Shown: one piece after another, positions 1-10,269 of the stretch | How the letters are laid out: each line of letters begins with the position of its first letter | Position numbering within the stretch: the stretch's first letter is position 1 | Assembly: GCA_963682175.1 (NCBI GenBank) | Contig: OY821775.1 | Location: 50,192,053 to 50,256,052, forward strand | DNA length: 64,000 bases | DNA from: Triglochin maritima | Taxonomy: Eukaryota; Streptophyta; Magnoliopsida; Alismatales; Juncaginaceae | Direction of reading: 5' to 3' | Position numbers and translations under genes: made by a program | Notes under the pieces: model-generated | Told to the model about the DNA's origin: nothing | The model's database searches: none | Seen by the model: the letters and a program-made list of their open reading frames with translations, nothing else

Positions 1-799
1 ATGTATTGTTGAAGAGTGACACATTCATTAGATTGTTTTGTCCATAGCCTGATGACACTCTCTGATCCGTCGTCCGTTCTTGTTGTTATTCATTTGTTCT
101 AATTGTTTCATTGAAATGCCGTGTTGTTTGTTCTGTGGTCTCTGGTTTGCATTCTGATTTGTCATCTGATTAATGTTAATTGTGCCCATGTCTGGGTATC
201 CTCTGAGAGCTTGCTTATTGTTGTTTCGCTCCATGTATCCAACTTTGATCGGTCTGTTAAAAGTTAAATGTAACATTTCCTTTTGACCATGGTTCTTTCA
301 TCGGTGAAATTCAAATGCTCAATGCCACTTTGGGTTCGATACTTTTTCCCTTGATGATTTGCTAGAAGCCATTTTTTTTGTATCTGTCCAGCAATGAATC
401 AATGATTCCTTAAGAACAAAGGCTTCTCTGATCTCCTCTACGTTCTACTTAATTTTGCATTGTATATTAAAAAAATATAATATACTACTGTCTACTAGTA
501 AATTAGTAAACATAATGAACATATGGTACCCCAAAGAAGAGATGGTTTAAGAAAACTCAAGGCTTGCAAAGACCGGTAAATTCAAGTTTTAGGGTTCAAA
601 CAACTATTTCATGTGGATAATATGCATAAGCATTTCTTCTAACACATCACAGAACAAATTCATTCTACAATCGGACCCTAAAATATCACAAAATTATTAC
701 TTAATTAGAACATCTTTCCATACAAGTACAATAAAGGTAGAAATCAACTATAGTCTGACGTGCCGACGACAAACAGATAAGTAACCCTTGGCATTGTCG
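1..799. other. intergenic, no gene recognised
   Basis: AT-rich sequence downstream of the minus-strand gene that ends at 800. A short Asn/Gln-rich open frame lies on the minus strand at 28-276. It has no recognisable domain or splice context, so I do not call it a gene. Confidence 0.5.
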
Positions 800-2177
800 T
801 TATCTGTCATCGTTAATCTTGGGAATAAATATGGCATTCAACAAATCTTTTTCGCCTTGGAATCCATTACTCTTGAGCAATGTGATCACATCCACAAGGT
901 TGTGGTGCTGCTTCATCAGACTACCGCTCCCTTGTCTCATAATCTCTGAAAGCAACACCTTTTCTTTCAGCTCTTTCATCTCTGCTTCCATCATCTTCAT
1001 TTTGGTCTCCATTGCTTCGGTTGTTTTGTCATCGGTGTTTGTCTTGTCTTTCACAATGACATTTTTACCAGCGTAAGTGTTGGAGATGCTGCGAACGCCT
1101 GTTTTTATGATATTATAAACTGGTCGACCACCTATGGAGAAAAAAATGGTAAGAATTAGTAAGATTATGTTATCAAAGTTTCAAAATTATCCCTGTAATG
1201 AACTAAGGAGTACGATTGTACCAAAGAATTACACAGAATCATCTGGTAATGTAACTTCATACGACGCAACTTGAACACCCCTCAACATGCAACCATTTGT
1301 TTGCGTGGATTGATGTTTTAACAGGGAATAGAGGAAACATTCTCCATTTCACTTGTAATCTTTTTTTTAATCTACTTCACTACCTAACTCTTTTTAAATC
1401 TCCACATCTCAATTCCCCAGACATGTGAATGAGACTGTTAGGATTCGATCTTTGATCGTAACTATTTCAAGACAATAGACACTCGAACTGTCAATTGGTT
1501 CGTTTTTTTTAATATAATAACAATTGGTTCACTTGCAATCTTAAGTAGAATGCCAGAGAGAGAGCACTTCAGCAGTAACAATAATACAAACCAAATCATC
1601 AAAGACAATAACAAGCAGATTTAGTTTAGAAGGCACATGAGTTCGTACTTCATTCCTTGTACTCTGATATCAAAATTTCCTTAAGATACGGATTTGCATT
1701 TTTCATATCTGTAGACTGCGTGCGTTTCAAATATAGACACGGACAATACAAATATTCAGAACCGCTTCAAATAAAATTATATTTTGTTTTCGTTACTTGT
1801 ACTCAGATCAGAAACATTTCACTTAAAATATGGATTTGCATTTTTCACATCCGTAGACTATATTTCGAATAAAAATATCTGCTCTGTAGTCCTATCCCTT
1901 TATTATTTATTTTACCCGGAAGCAAGCCGGAGAACTCGGTGAGCGCGGCGTCGGCGACGGGCAACCCGACGCCGCGAAGAGCCTTGACGACCTTCTCGTC
2001 GTAGACTCCCTTAACCACCTCCGGCGTTTGGGCTCCAACAAGACGGCAGGTCCACGCCGCCGCCGCCCACCCGTACTCGTACGACGTCCAGCAGACAGTC
2101 TTCGTCGCGACGGCGAGTGTTCCGGCGACGGACCGGACAGCGCCGGAGTAGGACCCCGACTTCGTCTCGTCTCCCAT
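800..2177 (-). CDS. uncharacterised plant protein, two exons, 197 aa
   Basis: Exon 1 is 1916-2177 and exon 2 is 800-1131. The donor follows CTTCCGG and the acceptor is CTCCATAG; joining them keeps one frame (phase 1) through to the stop at 800-802. I chose the ATG at 2177 because telomere-box sequence (AAACCCTAACCCTAA) lies directly upstream; an in-frame ATG 30 codons earlier is possible. Residues about 15-50 are Ala/Gly-rich and mildly hydrophobic, including YEYGWAAAAW. Residues about 123-150 are a Met/Glu/Lys heptad-like stretch that looks like a coiled coil. The C-terminal 40 residues (HHNLVDVITLLKSNGFQGEK) look like a small helical domain. I do not recognise the family. The matched splice frame and codon structure make a real gene likely; the function is unknown. 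Confidence 0.65.
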
Positions 2178-2191
2178 TAGGGTTAGGGTTT
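2176..2191 (-). promoter_or_regulatory. telo-box at the start codon of the 800-2177 gene
   Basis: The minus strand reads AAACCCTAACCCTAAT immediately before the ATG. Telo-boxes near transcription starts are common in plant genes for translation and proliferation. This placement supports the chosen start. Confidence 0.4.
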
Positions 2192-2344
2192 GGAAGTGGA
2201 AGTCCAACGAGGTTAAGGACTTGGTTGGTTGGTGAAAAGGTGGAGGAAGAGGAAAGGGCGTTTGCATCCAAGTCCCTCCTTTAATGATTAGTGGTGTTTG
2301 TGATGGTTACGATAGCAACAAATTAATGCTGTGGTGACAAACTC

Positions 2345-2730
2345 GAACTTAAATTTAAGGGTTAATTACAGTTTACCCTTCTGAACTATGTTTTGGTATC
2401 ACTTTGTTCCTCTGAACTTTCAAAGTTAACAGTTATCTCCCCTGAACTTTAATTTTGTAACACTTTGCCCCCATGAACTTCAAAAACTCATTATTTAACA
2501 CACATTCGACGTTTTTTTCCTAATTTTTTTGTTGTATCCCTAATACACTCCTAAACTTATATTTACGTCAACATTTTGATCGAAATGAAGGTCAGATATG
2601 GTTGGAATTTGGGTCGGATTGAGTGTCAAACCAACCCAAATTCCAACCATATCCGACCTCCGTTTCGATCCAAATTTTCACGTAAATATAGGTTTAGGAG
2701 GGCGATATTTACGTCAACATTTTGGTCCAA
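2345..2730. repeat. foldback/MITE-like repeat, copy 1, with 63-bp hairpin
   Basis: The part before the hairpin consists of degenerate 'CCTGAACTTT...CACTTTG' phrases. Arms 2552-2614 and 2634-2696 are inverted copies of each other with a 19-bp loop and about nine mismatches; the inner 15 bp (GGTTGGAATTTGGGT) are perfect. A second, more decayed member of the same family lies at 44110-44470. Being dispersed with a hairpin fits a non-autonomous DNA element. I could not define clean terminal repeats or a target duplication. Confidence 0.6.
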
Positions 2731-4013
2731 ATTTGGAACTTGAACAATATGGCGACAACATCGGCGGCACGGAGGGCCGTCTGTGTTTTTGCCTGAAGAC
2801 CCTTATAACCACTGTCCCAGGGTTGAATCAAAACTATGTTGCAGCCTTGCCATCCAAATGTGGTGTTTATGTGCCTTACCCTATCCGTCTCTCCACTGTT
2901 TGTAACAGGTTATGAAGATATTAATTATGATTTTGGTTTGCCAAAGTTCTTTTTGCAGTCTACAAAATGCAACATGTTATGAGTTCAACAATAGCTTCAA
3001 TCACTAATTTTTTATTTCTTACAGGAGTTTTAAGAACATAAAGAAGAATCAAGTCTTTTTTGTTCAATATTCAAGAATCAAAACTACGTATGAAACTGAA
3101 AACTCTGAGAAAAACAATATTAAACGTACATAAAGATATTCAACGTTTAGGTAGATTAGAGTAGAAGGGGGGTAAAACTTATGTACAAGTAATATTTTTT
3201 GAGAAAAGCAACTCTTTCAAAATCTTTGATGAATACATGTAATTGATACAACTTAAAGAGCTTAAAAGTTGCACTCTAGAAGAAATTTATTATGGAATTA
3301 TCAGTAAGGTATTAACTTCTTTTTGAAGTTTGCTATAATTGAAGCTTTGCATCCGAAGAATAAAGTTGGTAGGTTGGATTTTGTTAGGAGTTACTATTAT
3401 TTGCATGTTGAATTTTCCATATTTCCTAGATTTTGTACGAGGAATTCCAATAATGCATTTACATATACCAATCTACGAAGTTCATGGGTATATAAAGAGG
3501 AAGAGTACATATATACCAACCAACAATACTCGCTTCGTAACCTACACAACCATCAATGTCGACTTGAAGTCTTGAACCCTCTCATCAGTACATACAAAAC
3601 AAAAATACACATACTGACAGAAAACACTCGCTTCAGTATGTAAGAGAACAAGAATAAACATGACAATCAATGTTTTTTTAACCCTTACCTTTCTAACTTA
3701 ACTTATTTCACTGAAACAACTGACGTGAACGTAGAAATTTATTTTCAATTCAACTGATATTTTGGATGTACAACTAGAGTATATTTATAATAATAATACC
3801 CCTCAGACTCGGCCCATGAAAAATCATGCATTCAGATGCCATATGATACAAACTAAAATTTTCACAAAATGAAGCAACCAAAGTTGGAATGCTTGAAAAC
3901 ATAAGTCACTCTGAACCTTCTGATTCCTCTGAGTCGACGACGACAAATCAATCCTCCAAAAGAAGAAAAAAAATGACCTTCCAAAGCACACCTCCAAGGT
4001 GGAGAACAAGATA
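2731..4013. other. intergenic, no gene recognised
   Basis: AT-rich sequence between the hairpin repeat and the 3' end of the CAD1-like gene. Small open frames at 3323-3643 overlap each other and have no domain or splice support. The last 200 bp are probably the 3' UTR of the CAD1-like gene. Confidence 0.5.
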
Positions 4014-7000
4014 TCAGTAGTTTAACAATGAGTACTTCACTCTGAGGAAAATCCGCCCCTTGTCGACCCCGAGCTTTCCTCCAGTGACCAACCAATGCCC
4101 TGGTGAGTCTTGTGGACCCTTCACCATTTCCGACGTGTCCACGTGTTTCATTAGTTTACTTGTATGGTCCTTAGTACTGGAACTCGGGTCACTAGAGAGG
4201 ATGGGATCCTTAGGTTTCAAGCCGGCACTTGGAGTTGGATTATGGTCCCAGAACGATCGTCTGATCGTGCAATTGGGTACTTTGGAGTAGAGAAGTCTCA
4301 TGTACAATACACTCTTCGTCGCGAAATCCCACACACCAAGTTGCGCCCCAGTAACCACATGCACGCCGGAGAGATCCCCAATGAAAGCTTCGTGCTTCTC
4401 TATTGGAGCCGTGCTGACATAAGAGAAGTTTTTCCACTTCACCGGTTCAAACCACCGGCTGTCTTGCTCCTCTGGGCCATGCCACTTGGGCGCTCCAATA
4501 GGAACACCGGCGTCCCAATGAGGTTGGAGGATCTTTGGAAGGGAGACCAAGTGCTGAACGTGAATGCAGAGCCTGTTTTGCTTTGCTCCTTCTAAGGCTA
4601 ACCTAAGGCCGGTGATTGGTCTCCGACCAATCGCCACCTGCATCAATAAAAATATTTTTAAACTGGCCTATGTGTCATTATTTCAACTGATGCTTTGGTG
4701 ATAACTTCTCATGATTAGGGCGCTGAAAGTGTCCAAGTGCGGATTTGTATTCTGCTAGTGCAACTAACCCTTTTCCAAAATTAACCACCTTTGAATGCTA
4801 GATATCAATTTTCAATAAATTCAGATTACAATATTGCATAAAAAACTCTAGCAAGTTATTCTATCTTTCATTAGAAAGTACATAACACAAATTTTTAGGT
4901 GAGCAGTGGAAGTGAAAGTAAAATCTATAATTAATATTTGACTGATCTGAAGGGACTTTATAGTTCAACTTCAAGGTTTCAAAAAATCAAGTCACCAAGT
5001 TTTTCTGAAACTAGAATGCTTATACTTTATGCCAGAACCATCAGGTTCCATATAGGGACGTCCCTGACTCCCTGGAGATAACCCAGAGATGCGTCATACT
5101 TCTGTTTTTTCATTTCATGGCGTGACATAAAATATGTCAAAGAAACCAACAGAAGGCTAGAACATTAAAAAATGATTAACTATTGGTTTGGCAGAGGAAA
5201 AAAACCTACTTCAGTTTGCATAAAGCTCGACTTATTCCTCGTACCTGCTCTACACTAACATAAAGTTTAGGGCTCATCATGCTGAACTGGAGAGAAGGGC
5301 ATACTGGTTCTTTCCTTTGTTGTCCTGGAACATCACCTCGTATTGGTGCCCATACCCGTGGAGTCTGAAACTCTAAAAAGTTTCGTAGCTCCTCGATTGG
5401 TGGCTTGACTAGAAGTAGAAAGAACAGAAATTATTTTACACAAAAAAACAGCAGAAGAAAACCCATGAAAAGAATCTAAATCTTGAGATTGAAAGGATGA
5501 CCAACATTCAAGATATAGAGAGATGGCGCGCATCAAATGATCTTTCCCCGGAATGCCATTGAGAAGAGAAGTAATGGGGCAAAAGGTCATGTCAATAACA
5601 TCTGGTGCTTCTCGTACGGTTTCCTTCCATTCAAAGTGGCCTCGGACGAAATCATTTCCCCCTCTGCGCCTGAAAATTACAGTAACATCCTGCATTAATA
5701 AATGCAAGTCAGATGAAACACAAACCATCTGTTAGCACTTTGCGCCAACCATTGCAAAAAAAGGATATTTTCTGTTAGTTAGATGCATGGAAATAAAAAA
5801 CAGTTCAGCCTTGAGATAGTAAATACAAAAATATGAACACTGGCCTTATCCTTGAATTTCGTTGGATCCGTACTTGTCTGGTTTTCAGTAAAAGAAAACC
5901 TCTGATTCCCAATCTCCTGAATGTAGGTCTTTAAATCCATTATTGTCAACGGAGACGAGCTTTGCTGCTTGACGTATATCACATCCTTACCACCAATTGC
6001 AACTGATGTGATAATATGCGTCCCATAATTTTCAATGAAGCTGCAAAAGATACGTGGTTTAAGATGTAATGTACTGATTGTTTGCCCATTCTTCGGAAAA
6101 ATAATCACAATATGCAATTGCTTTACCTTGCAAGTGAAGACGGTTCCCACGATGTGGGCACGGCACGTCTAACATCTCCATGCAAGCACAAGGGATATTT
6201 TGTCAAGATGATTTTGCACAAAGGGATGACCACCCCATCCATGGCAAGGTGTTTCGTTGATGACGCGTCAGCTTGCTTTGAGCCTGTAAAGCTAAACGCA
6301 GAGTTAAAGCTTCCGAGCGGAATGTTGCCTGAAAGAAGGGCTTTTTGGTTGAAATATTCAGCCATCTGCATGCGTACATTTATTTGACAGTTTTATTATC
6401 TAGCATATCCATCTTAATGAAACAATAATTTGCAATTTGAGATATAATATGTCATGTAGAAAACATCGTGGACTAGTTTATAGGTTGATAACATCATACA
6501 CATCAGAATTTGTTTTTGTAATTGAATTGTCTGTAATAAGAAGAAAAAAACCCAAAAAACCAATAGAATAGCCAGTCAACAGGGAAATGAAAATGAATGT
6601 CATGCTAAACTGAAGTTCGTAAAGTGGACGTCCAAAATAATGTTCTTCGGGATCATGTCTTTCAAATCCATCATACAAAGCTAATATTTGACCCAAAAAA
6701 ATAAGTCTGACCATGCAAACTATATTCTACCCGAAGGTATTTTTTATTCTAAGCTAGGCTATTGGAACATTGCTAGAGTTGTATGGGAGAATTGCACGTT
6801 AATTCCTATAAAACATTAGTATGAAAAAACCTTCTTGACGATATTTAAACTTTTTAGTGAGTTTTGGAGATTTCAAAAGACAAATATCAATATTTGATGC
6901 ATATTATCATCGACTCGTACTGCATTTTATAGTTCTGAATTCTAATTGGATAGACAATGTTCAACAAAAATTGAATTCTCGAAAGAAAGAAAAAACATGA

Positions 7001-7290
7001 ATTACAAAAGTCAAAAAACATTCGAGCACCTGATCAAATGTGCGAACTCCAATGCTTTCCCGCACTGCCGTGTCCGGCAAGCACCTTATGTCCCAAGAGA
7101 CATTGGGCACGACAATTCCATCGAGGACCGACAGATCCCTAGTGCGTTCCTCGTCTATCTCGACAACTGTAGGCCCTGAAACCCCCTTACAGAACAGCAA
7201 CCTTGTGTCATTATTAACATCAAAACCCCTCCCCAGTGCCTGTATCAAATTCTTCACCGTGAACATCGCTGCTGCCTCATTACACTCCAT
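4014..7290 (-). CDS. CAD1: MACPF-domain protein, CAD1-like regulator of cell death
   Basis: Six exons: 7030-7290, 6127-6365, 5845-6040, 5506-5689, 5245-5408 and 4014-4637. All junction phases agree and give 555 aa, close to the roughly 560 aa of Arabidopsis CAD1. The N-terminus has the family motif IQALGRGFDV. Exon 3 carries the MACPF signature ENYGTHIITS (about residues 170-179). Later hallmarks are VIFRRRGGND, KPPIEEL, GRRPITGLRL, HLVSLPKILQPHWD, GDLSGVHVVTGAQLGVWDF and the C-terminus LRVKYSLLNY. CAD1 and its paralogue NSL1 negatively regulate salicylate-dependent programmed cell death; loss gives spontaneous lesions. Intron 3 starts with GC rather than GT (AAG|GCCAGT), the only donor there that keeps the frame. 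The gene looks intact. The exact paralogue (CAD1 rather than NSL1) is inferred from the motif wording and length. Confidence 0.93.
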
Positions 7291-7327
7291 CCCTAAAAAC
7301 CCTAAACAACAACCTAAATGCAACTAA

Positions 7328-7670
7328 TTAACCCTAGTTTCATCACCAGAACCTGTGTTTTCAGAAACCTAGAAACTAATTGTAAAAAACTCTAATCCCA
7401 AATTCACAAACAATCCTCTGGGACCAAAATCCAAAATGTTGTGATTTTACTTACCTTAAGAATGCAAAATCCCAAGATTCAAACTTTATGGAAGAAAAAA
7501 AAAACCCTAATTTCACACCAAAACCGGTGTTTTCAGAAATCTAAAAACTAACAAAAACAAAACCCTAATCCGAAATTCACAAACAATCCTCGGGGACCAA
7601 AATGTTGCAATCTTACCTCAATAATCCAAAGGTCAAGATTCCAACTTTATAACAAAAACCAACAGAAACC
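7328..7670. repeat. tandem duplication in the CAD1-like 5' leader
   Basis: Two copies of a unit of about 173 bp start near 7330 and 7503. Both contain 'CACAAACAATCCTC' and 'TTTTCAGAAA' at matching positions, with substitutions and small indels. A weak third partial unit follows. On the minus (transcribed) strand each unit has an AGG|TAAG-type phrase (7450s and 7610s), so leader splice donors may be duplicated too. Confidence 0.7.
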
Positions 7671-8080
7671 CTAATCCCCCTCACAAACACAGCATAAAAA
7701 CCAAAAAGATCAAACTTTTATCACTTCTCCCACGATTAGAACCCCTAAAGATGAAATCTTTTGAGATCAAAACCTGCACACAAGTAATAAAAAAAATTTG
7801 GAGCTAGAAAAAGGAAACCCACCACTGATTGGGGACTAAAACGAGAATTCCTGAAATGGGTTAGGGAGAAAAGTGGAAAAGAAAAAGACGGTGAAGTGGA
7901 AGAGAGGGATTTGACGAAACAAACCACAACCACTTGTGGGTTGGAGCTGGAAAAAACAAGTCAGAGAGAGAGAGAATGGAGAAAGATGGTGTTGATTTGT
8001 CCTTTTTCTCTTCTTAAACTAGATGTGTCATTGGTCGGTCGGACATTAATAACTTGTATGTTCAATAGTCAGTCCTGGGG
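7671..8080 (-). promoter_or_regulatory. probable 5' UTR and promoter of the CAD1-like gene
   Basis: Lies directly upstream of the start codon on the minus strand and has pyrimidine-rich tracts (minus strand CTCTCTCTCTC near 7965) typical of plant leaders. No TATA box stands out. The limits are inferred. Confidence 0.35.
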
Positions 8081-8082
8081 TG

Positions 8083-8310
8083 AGCATCCGGTCCGGACCT
8101 GACCGGATTTTTATCTGGGTCCGGACTGAAGACCGGGCCGGACCGGACCGGATTTTTATCTGAGGTTCGGACCGAAGACCGGGCCGGACCGGATGCTCGT
8201 GGACTGAAGACCAGACCGGACCGAATCGGTCCGGTCCGGTTCGATCAAAAACCGAATTTTTATAAAGAAAAAACAAAAAAAGACCGGTCCGGACCGGACC
8301 GGGTTTTGCT
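8083..8310. repeat. GGACCGG/CCGGTCC-rich degenerate repeat
   Basis: Dense overlapping copies of GGTCCGG, GACCGGGCCGGACCGG and their palindromic neighbours, separated by repeated 'ATTTTTATCTG' spacers (8109 and 8152). The array abuts the left end of the 8348-9638 element. It is much more CpG-rich than its surroundings. Confidence 0.7.
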
Positions 8311-8347
8311 CTCCCCTAGTCAGTTCAATAGTCAAACTATTTGGAAT

Positions 8348-9638
8348 GGAAAATGATTAACGAACGCTTGCTCGATACGCGTGCTGACGTGGTCAGTCCA
8401 GTCATCAGCAACTTATCAAAAGTCAAATGTTTTTTTCTTTCTGAAATTAATTGAATAACACATTTATTTTGTGTCACATGCAACTTATACTCTCCTAATG
8501 CAGCATTACGTTTCCCAATACAACATTTTTCCCCATGCAACATTTATTTTCCCAATACAACTTTTGATTCCCCCACGGAAAAACTCACAACATAAAATGG
8601 ACAGACGAACACATTATTCTGTCCAGAATAAGTTCTGTTTGTTGTCCATAATAAGTTCAAAGTCTGTCCAGAATATGTTATGTGTCTGTTCAGAATAAGT
8701 TCAAAGTCTGTCCAGAATAGGTTGTGTGTCTGTCCATAATAAGTTCAAAATTTGTTCATAAAAAGTTCAAAGTGTGTCCATAATAAGTTCAAAGTTTGTC
8801 CATAATAAGTTCAAAATTTGTCCAGAATAAGTTGTGTGTTTGTTCATAATAAGTTTTGTGTTTGTCCAGAATAAGTTCAAAGTCTGTCCAGAATAAGTTA
8901 TGTGAGTGTCCATAATAAGTGCAAAGTCTGTCCAAAATAAGTTCAAAGTTTGTCCAGAATAAGTTCAAAGTTTGTCCAGAATAAGTTGTGTGTCTGTCCA
9001 GAATAGGTTGTGTGTCTGTCCAGAATAGGTTGTGTGTTTGTCCATAATAAGTTCAAAGTTTGTCCATAATAAGTTATGTGTGTTGTCCATAATAAGTTCA
9101 AAGTCTGTCCAGAATAGGTTGTGTGTCTGTCCATAATAAGTTCAAAGTTTTTCCAAATAAGTTCAAAATTTGTCCTGAATAAGTTGTGTGTCTGTCCATA
9201 ATAAGTTCAAAGTGTGCCCATAATAGTTTTGTGTTTGTCCATAATAAGTTCAAAGTCTGTCCAAAATAAGTTCAAAGTCTGTCCAGAATAAGTTCAGTGT
9301 GTGTCCATAATAAGTTCAAAGTCTGTCCAGAATTAGTTTAAAGTTTGTCCAGAATATGTTGTGTGACTGTCCAGAATAAATTTTGTGTCTGTCCAGATTA
9401 AATTGTGTGTTTGTTCAGAATAAGTTGCATTGGGAAAATATTGCATGGGGAACGAAATGTTGCATTAGGAATCAAAATGTTGCATCGAAAAAGTAAAAAT
9501 TGCATGTAACACAAAATAAATATGTTACTTAGTTAAGTTCAAAAAGTAAAAGACATTTGAATTTTGCTGACTGGATTGCTGACTGTACTGACCATGTCAG
9601 CGCGCGTCACGAACGCTCGCGTCCGTGTATAGGGATCC
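8348..9638. mobile_element. non-autonomous long-TIR element filled with a satellite
   Basis: The ends are inverted copies over roughly 220-250 bp. On the left: TGCTGAC, GTCAGTCCAGTCA, ACACATTTATTTTGTG, then TTCCCAATACAAC. The same series occurs in reverse complement at 9418-9638. An 8-bp direct repeat TTTGGAAT flanks it exactly (8340-8347 and 9639-9646), giving a 1291-bp element that starts GGAAAAT. Long TIRs with an 8-9 bp duplication best fit a Mutator-like element; hAT is possible from the 8-bp duplication. It encodes no protein. The interior is a 22-bp minisatellite, listed separately. Confidence 0.75.
8605..9425. repeat. 22-bp minisatellite inside the long-TIR element
   Basis: About 36 units of the form GTCTGTCCAGAATAAGTTCAAA. 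Variation is concentrated at a few positions: CAGAATA or CATAATA, and TTCAAA or TTGTGT as the last six bases. Runs of the same variant next to each other suggest repeated local duplication. The array fills nearly all the space between the two TIRs. Confidence 0.88.
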
Positions 9639-9854
9639 TTTGGAATTGGGATCTCAACTCAAATGACAATCGATATAAAATCTTTTTTCCTCCTCAACTC
9701 AAAACAGTCGTAAGCTCGTTGGTTTAGTTTAGGCACCTAAACAATTTTCATCAAAGGATTTTGTAGCGAGAATAAGAGGTGTGTGCAAGCTTCTTGACAT
9801 CCGGGTCAGTTTGGATATCGATTCTTTTTTTTATTTTAGAGAATCTGATTCTTA

Positions 9855-10162
9855 GGGTGTCACTAACACCCCATCCCCCCACGACCCGGTCATCTCCGCC
9901 TCAACGACCGGGTCGTCGAATATTTTATTGTTTTTTGGGTTTTTTTTTATAACACATTTTTATAATTATTTTGATTTTTTTTAATTTTTTTCAAGATGGG
10001 CTCCAAAATGATGTGGATGAGAAAGATAGGTTGTGGTTAAAATGTGAATAGTGTAGGAAAGATAAGAAAGTGAGTTGGGGAGAGAGAAAACTGATATGGA
10101 AGAGAGAGATAATGGAGAGAACGTTCATGACCATGTCGTCCAGGTCATTATTGGTGATGACC
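9855..10162. mobile_element. Harbinger-type MITE, copy A
   Basis: Starts GGGTGTCACTAACA after a TTA and ends in the inverse of GGTCATCACCAATA before another TTA (9852-9854 and 10163-10165). It has a poly-T interior, then purine-rich AGAGAGAGA sequence. The right 200 bp match copy B at 20405-20800 closely (AAGAAAGTGAGTTG, GAGAAAACTGAT). A TTA target site and about 300-bp length fit a Tourist-like MITE. Confidence 0.65.
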
Positions 10163-10269
10163 TTACTTGAAATCAATTTCATGTCTGAAAGTGTCAAATT
10201 ACATTCCAACCCCATCGTCTATACATATGAGAATTGTGTGTAATGACATGATAATATATTTGATTGAAT

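Noticed and set aside
28..276. Asn/Gln-rich minus-strand frame
   Set aside because: No domain, no splice context and an AT-rich setting; probably chance.
4060..4595. Plus-strand frames across the last CAD1 exon
   Set aside because: Antisense shadows of a conserved MACPF-protein exon.
8605..9425. Regular short repeats resembling a CRISPR array
   Set aside because: Units are contiguous with no unique spacers, and this is a plant nuclear sequence; it is a minisatellite inside a transposon.
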